Source: Kiritimatiellales bacterium
GTDB lineage: Bacteria; Verrucomicrobiota; Kiritimatiellia; Kiritimatiellales; Pontiellaceae
Length of the DNA stretch: 64,000 nt
Reading direction: 5' to 3'
Assembly (NCBI GenBank): GCA_003246265.1
Contig: QKAU01000008.1
Location: forward strand, 44,408-108,407
Below, piece by piece: positions 25,434-35,410 of this stretch. Made by a program: the position numbers and the translations under genes. The notes under the pieces are model-generated. The model saw nothing but the letters and a program-made list of their open reading frames with translations. It was not told where the DNA came from and searched no databases. The stretch's first letter is position 1; every line of letters begins with the position of its first letter.

Positions 25434-27298
25434 CAGTTTCGGGCACCGGCCGACTTGAGCAGGGCTATCATCTCCTGGTTGCCCTGCTTCACGGCACGGC
25501 GATAGGCCGTCGCCACCTCTTCGTAGGAACCGATCCGCATCATCTCCGAAAGCGTCAGTCCCCCGTGCATGGTGGCGTTCACGTCCGCCCGCAGCTGGAT
25601 CAGCGCCTTGGCGGATTCGATCTGGTTTTGGCTCACCGCATACATGAGCGGGGTGGCCCCGTAGGCGGAGCGGTCGTTGACCCGGGCCCCCTTGGAGACC
25701 AGGTAGCGGATCAGCTCCGGGTTTCCGCTGACTGCGGCGAAAAAGAGGGGCGTCAGCTTGCCTTCGCTCGACTCGGAGCGCCCGAAGAGCGAAACCTGGA
25801 GGTCCATGTAGCCCGTGTGGGCGTTTACATCCTCCCCCCTGACCTCCACCAGGTAGCGCGCAGCCGGAAGGTTCCCGCCTTCGCATACATCCATGAGCAG
25901 GGTGCGGCCTTCGGTGACGTCGACCCAGATCTTCTGCAGGTCGTAGTTCTTGAGGATCCAGAGGCTCGCTTCGTGATGGTCGCTGCACAGCACCTGGCGG
26001 ATGCGCCCCAGGGTGGTTCCGTCCGCCTTGGGTTCGGTCTCCATGGTGCGATAGATGTTGCGGAAGATCCTGGGTGCATACTTGGAAAAGAGGTCCAAGC
26101 TGCCGGCGAGCTTCACGAGGTCGAAGTTGTACAGGTTGAGTTCGGGGCACTTCCTCATGCCATAGACGAAAAGGGTATCGTTGCCCCGCTCCACCCCGCA
26201 CTCGATCATCTTCAGGTATTCAAACCTGGAATACGGCTGCATGCCGGAACGGAACTCGATGAGGGCGATCGCCTGTTCGGTTGCATCTTCGCGGATGAGC
26301 ACATCGATCACCTCGTCCAGATACTTGTAGTCAACCATGAGGCGGTGCTCGGCATCGAGCCTCCGCACAAAGGCCACCTCCATGGGGGACAGCGCGCCGT
26401 GCCATGCATCGAGGCGCAGCAACTGCCGGATGGCGAAATCGGAATGGGCCAGCAGCACCTCCATGAAGGCGTCGCCGAATCCGGTGGCCTGCAGGTCGAT
26501 CGGACCGAAGGGGTATTCGAGCTCGACCATCGTGCAGGCCAGCTCCTCGTCCTTCAGGATGCCGCAGAGGAAATCGCCCAGCTTGTGCATTATGGCCAGG
26601 GCGCTGTCCTCGATATGCACCACATCCTGTATCCTGGGCATGTAGCGAAGCAGGAACGCGATCCGCTCCCGGTCGTTGCCGGCCTGGGCCTCGCCGAGCT
26701 CCCGGGCGATGAACTCGCAATAGCGCACCTGGAAGGAGGTGCGCTCCGCCGAACCCACTGCATAGTAGCCTTCCGTCATGAACTGCTCGACATAGGCATC
26801 GAAGAACCGGACGTTGCGTTCGTCCACCGCCCTTTCCATGAACAGGGGAAGCGCCTCGTCCGGATGGTGTTCCACCAGGTAGTCCTTCCATACGCGGCCA
26901 TAGTTCCAGAACATCTTGAGGCCTTCCGGGGAAAGGTCCAGCTCCACGCCATGGTCCAGCGCCCAGAGGAATCCGTCGAACTCCTTGGTTTCCAGCGCCA
27001 GGGCATACACCTCCTCCGGCAACCGCTCCAACTTCGGACCGTATTCGGCGAGGAACGCCTGGACTTCGGGGGAGTCGGGCCACTTCCGCCCCACCAGCTC
27101 CGCCATGTCCCCGACCTGGCAGAGCGTCCGCATGCGCACTTGGTCGTCCACCATGCGCTCCGCGCTCTGGAGGCCCTTGCGCATCGCCTCGACCTTCCGG
27201 ACCTCCTCCGGCCGCTTGTCGCCGTCCGAACATCCCGCCAGCCATAGGAGGCCCAGCGGAAGAATCGCACAAAGCCAACACCTCAAAGACTTCGCCAT
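25433..27298 (-). CDS. Lipoprotein with C-terminal ankyrin repeats
   Basis: 621 aa; lipobox LAGC; ankyrin units TPLFFAAVSGNPELIRYLVSKGARVNDRSAYGATPLMYAVSQNQIESAKALIQLRADVNA. Confidence 0.85.
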   Translation of the reverse strand: MAKSLRCWLCAILPLGLLWLAGCSDGDKRPEEVRKVEAMRKGLQSAERMVDDQVRMRTLCQVGDMAELVGRKWPDSPEVQAFLAEYGPKLERLPEEVYALALETKEFDGFLWALDHGVELDLSPEGLKMFWNYGRVWKDYLVEHHPDEALPLFMERAVDERNVRFFDAYVEQFMTEGYYAVGSAERTSFQVRYCEFIARELGEAQAGNDRERIAFLLRYMPRIQDVVHIEDSALAIMHKLGDFLCGILKDEELACTMVELEYPFGPIDLQATGFGDAFMEVLLAHSDFAIRQLLRLDAWHGALSPMEVAFVRRLDAEHRLMVDYKYLDEVIDVLIREDATEQAIALIEFRSGMQPYSRFEYLKMIECGVERGNDTLFVYGMRKCPELNLYNFDLVKLAGSLDLFSKYAPRIFRNIYRTMETEPKADGTTLGRIRQVLCSDHHEASLWILKNYDLQKIWVDVTEGRTLLMDVCEGGNLPAARYLVEVRGEDVNAHTGYMDLQVSLFGRSESSEGKLTPLFFAAVSGNPELIRYLVSKGARVNDRSAYGATPLMYAVSQNQIESAKALIQLRADVNATMHGGLTLSEMMRIGSYEEVATAYRRAVKQGNQEMIALLKSAGARN

Positions 27299-27299
27299 T

Positions 27300-28391
27300 C
27301 TATCCCCCGTAAAGAAAAGCGGCGCTGCAAGCGCCCTCGTTGCTTACCATGCAGGATCCCACCGGGGTGTCCGGAGTGCAATCCGTTCCGAACAGCGGAC
27401 ACTGCCAAGGTTGCAGAATACCACAGAGGATCTCCCCGCACCTGCAACCGGCAGGTTCCCTGCTCTCCACGTTGATATCAAATCTCCGTTCCGCATCGAA
27501 AGCCGAAAACGTGCCGCGGATTCCATACCCTCCGCCGGGGATGACCCCCAGCCCGCGAAACTCCCCGTCGCGCTCCTCGAACACCTCTTCGATGACCTGT
27601 TGCGCCCGCAGGTTGCCCTCGGCGGAGACGGCTCGTCCATAGGCGTTCAGGTTGGCGCTCCCGTTCCGGGCCAGTTCGCCTACCAGCATATGGATGGCCC
27701 CAAGCAGGTCGAGGGGCTCGAATCCACCGACCGCCATGGGCACGCCATACCGGGCGCATAGGCCATCATAGGCCTTGGTCCCGATCACGGCCGTCACATG
27801 GCCCGGCGTGATGAACCCGTCGATGGCTGCCCGCCCCGAACCGAGCAGGGCATCCAGGACCGGTGGCACCCGCTTGGCCGACAGCAGCACCGAAAAGTTT
27901 ACAAGCGCCCGCTCCCGCGCCCGCAGCAGGGCGAGGCCGATGCCCGGCAAGGTCGTCTCGAAGCCGATGCCCAGGAGCACAACCTGCCGGTCGGGCCGTG
28001 CTTCGGCCCGCTCCACCGCCTGGAGGGGCGAATAGACGATCTCGATCCGGGCCCCCTGGGCCGCCGCGCCCTCGAGGCTCATGACCGTTCCGGGAACGCG
28101 CAGCAGGTCGCCGAAGGTGCAGAGCAGCGCACCATGGTCGAGCCCCAGCGATACCGCCGCATCGATGTAGCGGATCGGGGTAACGCAGACCGGACATCCG
28201 GGCCCCGAGACCAGCCGCACGCTTTCCGGCAGCAGGTCGCGCAGCCGGTATTTGTAGATCGTGTGCGTCTGCCCGCCGCACACCTCCATGATGCTGCATG
28301 GACGATCGCCGACCGCGCGCGTAATGGCCGCCGACAGCTTGCGCGCCACGTCCGGATCGCTGTAATCCCCAAGAAGGCTCATAATCGACAA
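27300..28391 (-). CDS. hypD: Hydrogenase formation protein HypD
   Basis: 363 aa; MEVCGGQTHTIYKYRLRDLLP, SGPGCPVCVTP, GFETTLPG, C-terminal Cys-rich motif. Confidence 0.96.
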   Translation of the reverse strand: MSIMSLLGDYSDPDVARKLSAAITRAVGDRPCSIMEVCGGQTHTIYKYRLRDLLPESVRLVSGPGCPVCVTPIRYIDAAVSLGLDHGALLCTFGDLLRVPGTVMSLEGAAAQGARIEIVYSPLQAVERAEARPDRQVVLLGIGFETTLPGIGLALLRARERALVNFSVLLSAKRVPPVLDALLGSGRAAIDGFITPGHVTAVIGTKAYDGLCARYGVPMAVGGFEPLDLLGAIHMLVGELARNGSANLNAYGRAVSAEGNLRAQQVIEEVFEERDGEFRGLGVIPGGGYGIRGTFSAFDAERRFDINVESREPAGCRCGEILCGILQPWQCPLFGTDCTPDTPVGSCMVSNEGACSAAFLYGG

Positions 28392-28402
28392 GGCCTGGCG
28401 GA

Positions 28403-28621
28403 CTAGCCCTCCTGAAGCTCGCTCCAGGCGGCGAGGGTTGCGCGGGCATCCTCCTCATCGAGGGTTTCGATGGCGATGCCCGTGTGGACCAGCACATGGT
28501 CGCCCACCGCCACCGGTCCGAGGAGCGCGGTGGAGAACTCGACCTGCACGCCGCATTGCTCGCCCACGGCCATCCGGCCGTCGAGCAGCTCCACCACGCG
28601 GACTGGTACAGCCAGGCACAT
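28403..28621 (-). CDS. hypC: HypC/HybG/HupF family hydrogenase formation chaperone
   Basis: MCLAVPVRVVELLDGRMAVGEQCGVQVEFSTALLGPVAVGDHVLVHTGIAIETLDEEDA; MCLAVP N-terminus is diagnostic. Confidence 0.95.
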   Translation of the reverse strand: MCLAVPVRVVELLDGRMAVGEQCGVQVEFSTALLGPVAVGDHVLVHTGIAIETLDEEDARATLAAWSELQEG

Positions 28622-28671
28622 GGTGGGAACGGTATTCCAAAACCGCGGCGATTGCAACCGGCGAACCCGGC

Positions 28672-29088
28672 CTACTCCCCGATGATCTTGACGAGGGCGC
28701 GCTTCCTGCGCCGGCCGTCGAGCTCGTAGTAGAAGATCGATTCCCACGGGCCGAAGTCGAGCCGCCCGCCGGTTACGGCCACCACCACCTCCCGGCCCAT
28801 CACGGTCCGCTTCAGGTGGGCGTCGGCATTGTCCTCGTAGCCGTTGTGGGCATATTGGTCGTAGGGTTTTTCGGGCGCGAGCTTTTCGAGCCAGTGTTCG
28901 AAGTCGGAATGCAGCCCGCTCTCGTTGTCGTTGATGAAGACCGAGGCGGTAATATGCATCGCGTTGACCAGGCAGAGCCCCTCCCTGATACCCGATTCGC
29001 GCAGGCATTCCTCGACCTGCGGAGTGATATGGATGATCTGCCGGCGGCGCGGGGCCTCGAACCACAGCTCCTTGCGGTAGGACTTCAC
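28672..29088 (-). CDS. YjbQ family protein (UPF0047, secondary thiamine-phosphate synthase-like)
   Basis: GTG start at 29088 overlapping the upstream stop; [81 protein letters not shown]. Confidence 0.9.
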   Translation of the reverse strand: MKSYRKELWFEAPRRRQIIHITPQVEECLRESGIREGLCLVNAMHITASVFINDNESGLHSDFEHWLEKLAPEKPYDQYAHNGYEDNADAHLKRTVMGREVVVAVTGGRLDFGPWESIFYYELDGRRRKRALVKIIGE

Positions 29089-30131
29089 GGCGCCACCGTC
29101 TCCAACGGAACCAGCACTTCGTTCAGGTACAGCTGCCGCACCAGGTCGCAGTCGAGCCGGTGGCCGGCCTTGTAGGAGGTGATCCTGCCGACAAACAGCC
29201 CGTTGTGGATCAGGGCGATGGCGGCCAGCAGGTCCAGCACGGCCCGGTGCCAGACGGCTTCGAGCGCCTTGTCTTCGTGCGGCAGGCGCGGCTCGTTCTT
29301 GTAGGCCTTCCTGCCGGCGATCGAGACGTTGTGCCGGTTGTAGCCGAGGTTGCGCACGTCGGCGAAGATCCGGCCGATCGTGGCGCAATAGAGGACCTTG
29401 CCGAACGAGGTGTTGGTGCGGGCCACGGAGGCCATGCGCACCAGTTCCTCGCACACGGGGAAGATGATGCGCTGCTGGCCGATGGCGGTCTTGAAGCTGA
29501 TGGCGCAATCGACCAGCAGCCGCGGGTTGGCCGGATCGTCGGGGGGGGCCAGCGTGACGAAATCGCCATAGCTTCCACCAATCGTCACGGGCTCGCGCAC
29601 GGTGACGTACTGCACGGGGCGCCGGGTTTCGATCCGGCCGCACTTGTCGAGCGCCTCCACCAGGTCGAGGCTGCCGCGCTCGAAGAGCGGCGGGTCGCCC
29701 GAATCGATCTTGATCATCAGGTTGTCGATGCCCATGCCCATGCGCAGCGAAACGATATGCTCGACCATGCGGACATAGTTGTGCGGATTGCCACTGCGCA
29801 GCACGATGTTGCTGACGATCTGGCCGGTGGTCCAGACATTGGCGATGCTCACGCGGATCGGCAGCGTGCGCGGCAGGTCCGTGCGATTGAGCCACCACCC
29901 CTCGAGGCTGGTCGGTTCGAAGGTGATGGTCCGGGTCGCCTTGCCCATGAAGGTCCCCGGCCCCGATACGGAGGCCGAATCCGCCAGCGTGGTCTGGTAC
30001 GTGCGGAGCGGCGGCACCGGCTTCCCGCCGAGGTCCCAGTCCACCGGTTGCCGGTCCATGGCTTCGCAGGAGGCCTTGATCGCCTCTTCGTCGCCCATCA
30101 GAATCGTTCCGGGTTGAATCATAAAATCCAT
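29085..30131 (-). CDS. lpxC: Divergent LpxC-family protein (UDP-3-O-acyl-N-acetylglucosamine deacetylase-like)
   Basis: 348 aa; [60 protein letters not shown]; see finding on altered metal-site spacing. Confidence 0.75.
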   Translation of the reverse strand: MDFMIQPGTILMGDEEAIKASCEAMDRQPVDWDLGGKPVPPLRTYQTTLADSASVSGPGTFMGKATRTITFEPTSLEGWWLNRTDLPRTLPIRVSIANVWTTGQIVSNIVLRSGNPHNYVRMVEHIVSLRMGMGIDNLMIKIDSGDPPLFERGSLDLVEALDKCGRIETRRPVQYVTVREPVTIGGSYGDFVTLAPPDDPANPRLLVDCAISFKTAIGQQRIIFPVCEELVRMASVARTNTSFGKVLYCATIGRIFADVRNLGYNRHNVSIAGRKAYKNEPRLPHEDKALEAVWHRAVLDLLAAIALIHNGLFVGRITSYKAGHRLDCDLVRQLYLNEVLVPLETVAP

Positions 30132-30214
30132 CCGTTCTGCTTTGAACTGCGCGAATCAATGGCCTACGTTTACTGGCTTCCCACGGGTAAGGCAACAAAA
30201 CAAAGGGGGCCGGT

Positions 30215-31789
30215 TTGAGGGAGGCCAGGATTGTGCGCTCGGTCGGCGTGGTCGGCGGTTTCACGCTGCTCAGCCGGGGGCTGGGGATGTTGCGCGACAT
30301 CCTGATCGCCTACCATTTCGGCACCTCCGTACTCGCCTCGGCCTTCTTCGTCGCCTTCACCATCCCCAACCTGTTCCGCCGGCTCTTCGGCGAGGGGGCG
30401 CTTGCGGCCTCCTTCATCCCGGTCTTCATCGAAACCCGCACCCACAAGGGCGATACCGCCGCATGGGACATGGCCGCCAAGGTCGTCACCATGGCCGCCG
30501 CGCTGCTGAGCGGGATCGCCGTATTGGGCGTCGTGCTCTTTTCGGCCGGGATGCACGTCCCGTGCATCTCCGAGCGATGGCTGGCCACCTTCGCGCTTTC
30601 CCGCGTGATGTTTCCGTACGTCCTGCTCATCTGCATGGCGGCCCTCTCCATGGCCGTGCTCAACTCCTTCCGGCATTTCGCGACGTCGGCCTTTGCGCCC
30701 AGCTTGCTCAACCTGATCCTGATCATCGCGATGGCCGCCCTCTTCCCACTCGCCGAACCCAGCCCGGATACCCGGGTCCGGATCCTCGCCTGGTCGGTGC
30801 TGCTCGCGGGCGTCGCGCAGGTGGCCATCCAGCTGCCGGCCCTCAAGCGCTTCGGCTGCCCGTTCCACTTCTCCAGCAAATGGAACGACCCGCAGGTGCG
30901 GAAGATGCTCGTCCTCATGGGCCCCGCCGCCCTCGGAATGGCCGTGACGCAGTTCAACGTCCTGATCGACCGCCTGCTCGCCATGTGGATCGGAGGATGG
31001 GCCCCCGCCGCGCTTTTCTATAGCGAACGGATGATCTATTTCCCGCTCGGCATCATCGCGACCGCATTGGGTACGGTGCTCCTGCCCACCTTCTCCGGCC
31101 ATGCCGCCCAGGGAGACCACGCCTCCATGAGCCGCACCATTGCCGCCTCCCTGCGGCACCTGGCCTTCATCATGACCCCCGCCGCCCTCGGATTGCTGGT
31201 GCTGGCACCGCAGGTGATGCGGACCCTTTTCGAGTGGAACGGGACGTTCGACGCGGAATCGACCTGGCTGAGCGCCCGCGCCCTGGCCTGCTATGCGCCG
31301 GGCCTGGTCGTTTTCAGTGCAGCCAAGGTCTTCGTGCCGGCCTTCTACGCCATGCAGGACACGAAGACCCCGGTCCGCATCGGGATCTGCACCGTCGCCT
31401 TGAACCTGGCGCTGAACATCCTCTTCATCCTTACCCTTCCAACCTACTGGAAGCATGCCGGCATGGCCTTCTCGACCGTCGCATCGGAAGCGGCGGGCAT
31501 GGCCGCGCTGGGTGCCATCCTCGCGCGTCGCACGCCGGGCATCCCGTGGCGCGGCATACTGGCGAGCGCTATGCGTTCGCTGGCCTGCGGCCTGGCCATG
31601 GCCGCGTGCGCATGGGCTGCCGCGCACTTTTCGCAGCCGTTCCTCGATGGGTACCTTCCCGTCAAGCTCGCGCAGGTCGCCGTGCTTCTGGTGGCCATCG
31701 GAACGGGCGTCGCCACCTATCTGGGAACGGCCCTCCTCCTGCTCCGGAACGAGCTGGGCGAAATCAAGACCGCGGTGCGCCGCAGGTAG
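30215..31789 (+). CDS. murJ: Lipid II flippase MurJ (MviN)
   Basis: 524 aa polytopic; [49 protein letters not shown]-type motif. Confidence 0.95.
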   Translation: MREARIVRSVGVVGGFTLLSRGLGMLRDILIAYHFGTSVLASAFFVAFTIPNLFRRLFGEGALAASFIPVFIETRTHKGDTAAWDMAAKVVTMAAALLSGIAVLGVVLFSAGMHVPCISERWLATFALSRVMFPYVLLICMAALSMAVLNSFRHFATSAFAPSLLNLILIIAMAALFPLAEPSPDTRVRILAWSVLLAGVAQVAIQLPALKRFGCPFHFSSKWNDPQVRKMLVLMGPAALGMAVTQFNVLIDRLLAMWIGGWAPAALFYSERMIYFPLGIIATALGTVLLPTFSGHAAQGDHASMSRTIAASLRHLAFIMTPAALGLLVLAPQVMRTLFEWNGTFDAESTWLSARALACYAPGLVVFSAAKVFVPAFYAMQDTKTPVRIGICTVALNLALNILFILTLPTYWKHAGMAFSTVASEAAGMAALGAILARRTPGIPWRGILASAMRSLACGLAMAACAWAAAHFSQPFLDGYLPVKLAQVAVLLVAIGTGVATYLGTALLLLRNELGEIKTAVRRR

Positions 31790-33068
31790 GTTCCAGCGCC
31801 CGCGCCCACTCGGCCACCTTTTCGATGTCGCCCGCCCCGATGACAAGCAGCAGGTCGCCTGCGCGCAACTCCTGGCGGATGCCGGCCCAGGCGGCTTCCA
31901 TGGAGGGGCACGCCTCCAGGCGATCCTGCCATCCGACGTCGAACCGCCGGACGAGATCGGCCGTCGTTCCGCCGGGCAGCGGGGCTTCCGAGGCGGCATA
32001 GACGGGCAGTAGCCAAAGCCGATCCAATCCTTCGAAACTGGCGGGGAACTCGGCTGCCAGCGCGCGCGTGCGGGTGTACCGGTGGGGCTGGAAGATGCCG
32101 AGCAGACGGCCGGGCTCCAACTCCAGCGCCGTCTGGATCAGCGCTGCGATTTCGGTCGGATGGTGCGCGTAGTCGGAGACGATGCGAACGCCGCCGCCTT
32201 CGAACACGGTCTCGAAGCGGCGGCGCACCGGACGGAACGATGCCAGCGCCCTGCGGACATCCCCCTCCTCCATCCACGGCCGGCATGCGGCCAGGGCGGC
32301 CGCCGCATTCCACTGGTTGTGCCGGCCGGGCACCGGCAGCTGGAAGGGAGGATCGGGAATCGCGAAAGGTTCGCCGTCCGGAAGGCCGCCGCAAAGCCGC
32401 GAGGCGATGGGGTCGTCGCCCCGGTAGAACACCTTCCTGCGTGTTTTTGCGATGAAGCGCTCGAAGCACCCGACGAAGGCGGATTCAGAGGCATGGTGCT
32501 CCATGTGATCGTACTCTATATTGGTGATCACGGCGTAGTCGGGCGAATAGCCGGCGATGGTCCCGTCCGACTCGTCGGCCTCGACCACCATCAGCGAATC
32601 GTCGCGTGCCACGCCATCCATCCCTGCGATCTCGCCCCCGATGCAGTATCCGCAACCCAGGACCTGGGCGATCATGGCCGTGGTGGTCGTCTTCCCGTGG
32701 GTCCCGCCGACCGCGATGCAGGTTCGGTCGCGCATGAGGGCAGGCAAGACATCACCGCGGCGCGACACCGGAATGCCGACCTCGTTGGCTCGGCGCACTT
32801 CGGGATGGCGGTCCGGAACCGCGGTGGAGCGTATGAGCCAGTCGACCGTGCCGTCGATGTGCGCGGCATCCTGCCCGGTCGCGACCGCGATGCCGTTGCG
32901 CTGGAGCCATCCGGTCAGCCGGTTCGGTACCAGGTCGCACCCGTCAACCTGCAGCCCGCGCGCCTTGAGCAGCCAGGCCAGCCCGGCCATGCCCACGCCG
33001 CCGATGCCCGCCAGGTGGACGCGCCCGCCGCGCCGGACCAGCCCCTCGGCCTGGTCGACCCGGTCCAT
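31764..33068 (-). CDS. murC: UDP-N-acetylmuramate--L-alanine ligase
   Basis: [62 protein letters not shown]. Confidence 0.95.
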   Translation of the reverse strand: MDRVDQAEGLVRRGGRVHLAGIGGVGMAGLAWLLKARGLQVDGCDLVPNRLTGWLQRNGIAVATGQDAAHIDGTVDWLIRSTAVPDRHPEVRRANEVGIPVSRRGDVLPALMRDRTCIAVGGTHGKTTTTAMIAQVLGCGYCIGGEIAGMDGVARDDSLMVVEADESDGTIAGYSPDYAVITNIEYDHMEHHASESAFVGCFERFIAKTRRKVFYRGDDPIASRLCGGLPDGEPFAIPDPPFQLPVPGRHNQWNAAAALAACRPWMEEGDVRRALASFRPVRRRFETVFEGGGVRIVSDYAHHPTEIAALIQTALELEPGRLLGIFQPHRYTRTRALAAEFPASFEGLDRLWLLPVYAASEAPLPGGTTADLVRRFDVGWQDRLEACPSMEAAWAGIRQELRAGDLLLVIGAGDIEKVAEWARALEPTCGAPRS

Positions 33069-33071
33069 GGT

Positions 33072-34169
33072 TCAGCCAGCCACCTTCTCCAGCAGGTCGG
33101 CCAGGCGGCCTGCGGCATTCCCCGGCGCACGCTTCTTCATGGCGATCCCCATGCGTTCGAGGCGGGCCGGCTTTTCGGATACATTAACCAGGTAGTCGCG
33201 CAGCCAGGTGGCCGTGAGGTCTTCCTGGGCGACGACGTCGGCAGCCCCGGCATCCTGGAGCACGCGCGCGTTGCCCATCTGGTGGTCGCGAACGGCATGG
33301 GGATAGGGCACAAGGAGGGCCGGCACGGAGAATGCGGCCATTTCCGCGCAGGTGGCGGCACCGGAGCGGCTGATGGCCAGGTCGGTTTCGATGTATTTCG
33401 CCGCCATGTCGCGAACAAACTGGTGGACGCGGGCGCGGCTGCCCAACCCGGCGTAGAGCGCCTCCACCGCGGCCTTGTCCTGAAGTCCCGCAATATGCTC
33501 GACCTCGAGGGCGACGCCTTTCTCGGCCGCCATGGCGATGGCGCGGGGCACGACATCGTTCAGCACCAGCGCCCCCCGGCTGCCGCCGACCACGAGGATG
33601 CGCAGCGGATCGCCGGGACGGCGAACCCGCTTCGGCTGCTCACTGGCCCGCTGCAGCTCGGGACGTAGCGGCATGCCGGTGACCACGATGTTGCCATGCT
33701 TCAGATAGTAGCTGGTCTTGTCGAAACTGACGGCGATGGTGTCGGCCTTGCGCGACAGCAGCGAAACGGCACGGCCCGGAAGCAGGTTGGCCTCGTGGAG
33801 GACATAGGGGATGCCCAGCCTGGCCGCCGCCTTGACGGGGCCGAAGGAAGCATAGCTGCCCATCGCGAGCACGACCTGCGGTGCCTGCTCGCGCATGGGG
33901 CCCAGGGAGAGCCGGTAGGCCTTGTAGAGCCGGCCCACCGTCCGCAGACTGCGCATGGACAATCCGAACTGGAATCCTTCCGAGGGAATGGTGATGATCT
34001 TCCCCGGCCAATCCTTGAGGGCATCGCTTTCGATATCCTTGCCGGCGGTCCAGAACGTGACGTCGTGGCCCCGCTCCATGAGGACGGCGCCGGTAGCCAG
34101 GCCAGGGAAAATATGTCCTCCCGTCCCTCCGCAGGCGATTGCGATATTCAGTTGTTTCCCCATGCCCAC
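33072..34169 (-). CDS. murG: UDP-N-acetylglucosamine--N-acetylmuramyl-(pentapeptide) pyrophosphoryl-undecaprenol GlcNAc transferase
   Basis: IAIACGGTGGHIFPGLA, MGSYASFGPVKAAARLGIPYVLHEANLLPG, ISRSGAATCAEMAAFSVPALLVPYPHAVRDHQMGNA. Confidence 0.95.
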   Translation of the reverse strand: MGMGKQLNIAIACGGTGGHIFPGLATGAVLMERGHDVTFWTAGKDIESDALKDWPGKIITIPSEGFQFGLSMRSLRTVGRLYKAYRLSLGPMREQAPQVVLAMGSYASFGPVKAAARLGIPYVLHEANLLPGRAVSLLSRKADTIAVSFDKTSYYLKHGNIVVTGMPLRPELQRASEQPKRVRRPGDPLRILVVGGSRGALVLNDVVPRAIAMAAEKGVALEVEHIAGLQDKAAVEALYAGLGSRARVHQFVRDMAAKYIETDLAISRSGAATCAEMAAFSVPALLVPYPHAVRDHQMGNARVLQDAGAADVVAQEDLTATWLRDYLVNVSEKPARLERMGIAMKKRAPGNAAGRLADLLEKVAG

Positions 34170-34288
34170 CTGGTTGTGCGTTCAATTGCGCGGCGTTCTA
34201 TCATCCACCCCGGGGATTGACACGCTAAATTGTTGATGAAACCGGTCCCGTTTCTATACTTCAAGGCAATCAACGCGGAGCATATGCC

Positions 34289-34762
34289 ATGGAAGATCTC
34301 GATCCGATCAAACTCAAAGCCGAACTCGACGCGTTCAAGCGTGAAAAGGAAAAGATCCGCAGGCTCATGGGGCAGATCGGCGGCAAGGACCAGGCCACGC
34401 ACGACAAGATCATCAACATCGTCTTCATCGCCGCCATCACCCTGCTGGCCATCAACGACATCCTTCACCATGTGTTCCACATGGATACGCCGCTGAGTGT
34501 CGAATTCTCCATCGGCCTCGCCGTCCTGCTGGTCTCCGTCAAGATCATCTGGATGATGCACAAGTCGACCAAGGTGGAGCACTTCCAGTTCTGGATCCTC
34601 AACTCCATCGAATTCCGGCTGAACGACGTGGCCAAGCAGTTGCGCAACCTCGAGAAGACCGTCATCGACTATCACACCGACGAGGAGGAGCTGGAGCAAC
34701 CTATCGTCCCGATCATCAGCGAGATGAGCGAGGAGGAGATCAGGAAGGCGGACGAGCCCTAG
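34289..34762 (+). CDS. Hypothetical membrane protein
   Basis: 157 aa; N-terminal coiled coil, two TM segments. Confidence 0.65.
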   Translation: MEDLDPIKLKAELDAFKREKEKIRRLMGQIGGKDQATHDKIINIVFIAAITLLAINDILHHVFHMDTPLSVEFSIGLAVLLVSVKIIWMMHKSTKVEHFQFWILNSIEFRLNDVAKQLRNLEKTVIDYHTDEEELEQPIVPIISEMSEEEIRKADEP

Positions 34763-34792
34763 CCCATCCGCCCCCGTGGCAGCCGGCAAGCG

Positions 34793-35380
34793 CTATTTTC
34801 GGGCGAAGATCCGCCGACCAACCAGCATCCCGCCCCCAAACACGGCAATGAGCGCCGCCACGGTCGGTTCGGGAATGACCTGGTTCCCCTGGATGTCGAT
34901 GTCGCCCCCGCCGATCAGGCCGCTCGTATTGTAGGCCGTGGGGCGCGGCGCCGTGTTGAACTCGATCAGGCTGGGTCCGGCGATCAGGTACTGCAGGTAG
35001 AAGTCGTCCAGATCCTTTGCCGAATTGTCGAACATGCGCACGAGAATGTATCCCGCATTGATGTCCGCCCCGCCCACATGGCCGTCGAGGTAGGTCTTGA
35101 TGGGCTGGTCCTGGTTGGACCACGTGCCCCAATAGCCCGAGGTGGTCAGGATCGAATCGAGCAGGAACTCGCCCGTTCCCAACGCCCCATCGATCCCTGC
35201 CTGGGCCACCGGAACCGATGCGGTCCAGATCAACTGGGCCAGCACCTGGTCGATGCCCACGGTCCCGCTGCTGCCGGCTGAGGTAACCACGCCACCGAAA
35301 TTGTCGAATTCCACATCCAGGTCGGCGGAGGCGACCCCCGCAGCCAAAATGATTTGCGCAAACAACAGCAACTTCTTCAT
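34793..35380 (-). CDS. PEP-CTERM sorting-domain protein
   Basis: Signal peptide MKKLLLFAQIILAAGVASA; C-terminus VIPEPTVAALIAVFGGGMLVGRRIFARK (PEP, TM, Arg cluster). Confidence 0.85.
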   Translation of the reverse strand: MKKLLLFAQIILAAGVASADLDVEFDNFGGVVTSAGSSGTVGIDQVLAQLIWTASVPVAQAGIDGALGTGEFLLDSILTTSGYWGTWSNQDQPIKTYLDGHVGGADINAGYILVRMFDNSAKDLDDFYLQYLIAGPSLIEFNTAPRPTAYNTSGLIGGGDIDIQGNQVIPEPTVAALIAVFGGGMLVGRRIFARK

Positions 35381-35410
35381 CACATGCTCCAAATCCCCGT
35401 TCACGAACGG

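Noticed and set aside
25434-26201. N-terminal extension of the ORF containing hypE
   Set aside because: Lies in the alternate frame of the ankyrin gene; HypE homology starts at MNPPLVMLGHGAGG (25433)
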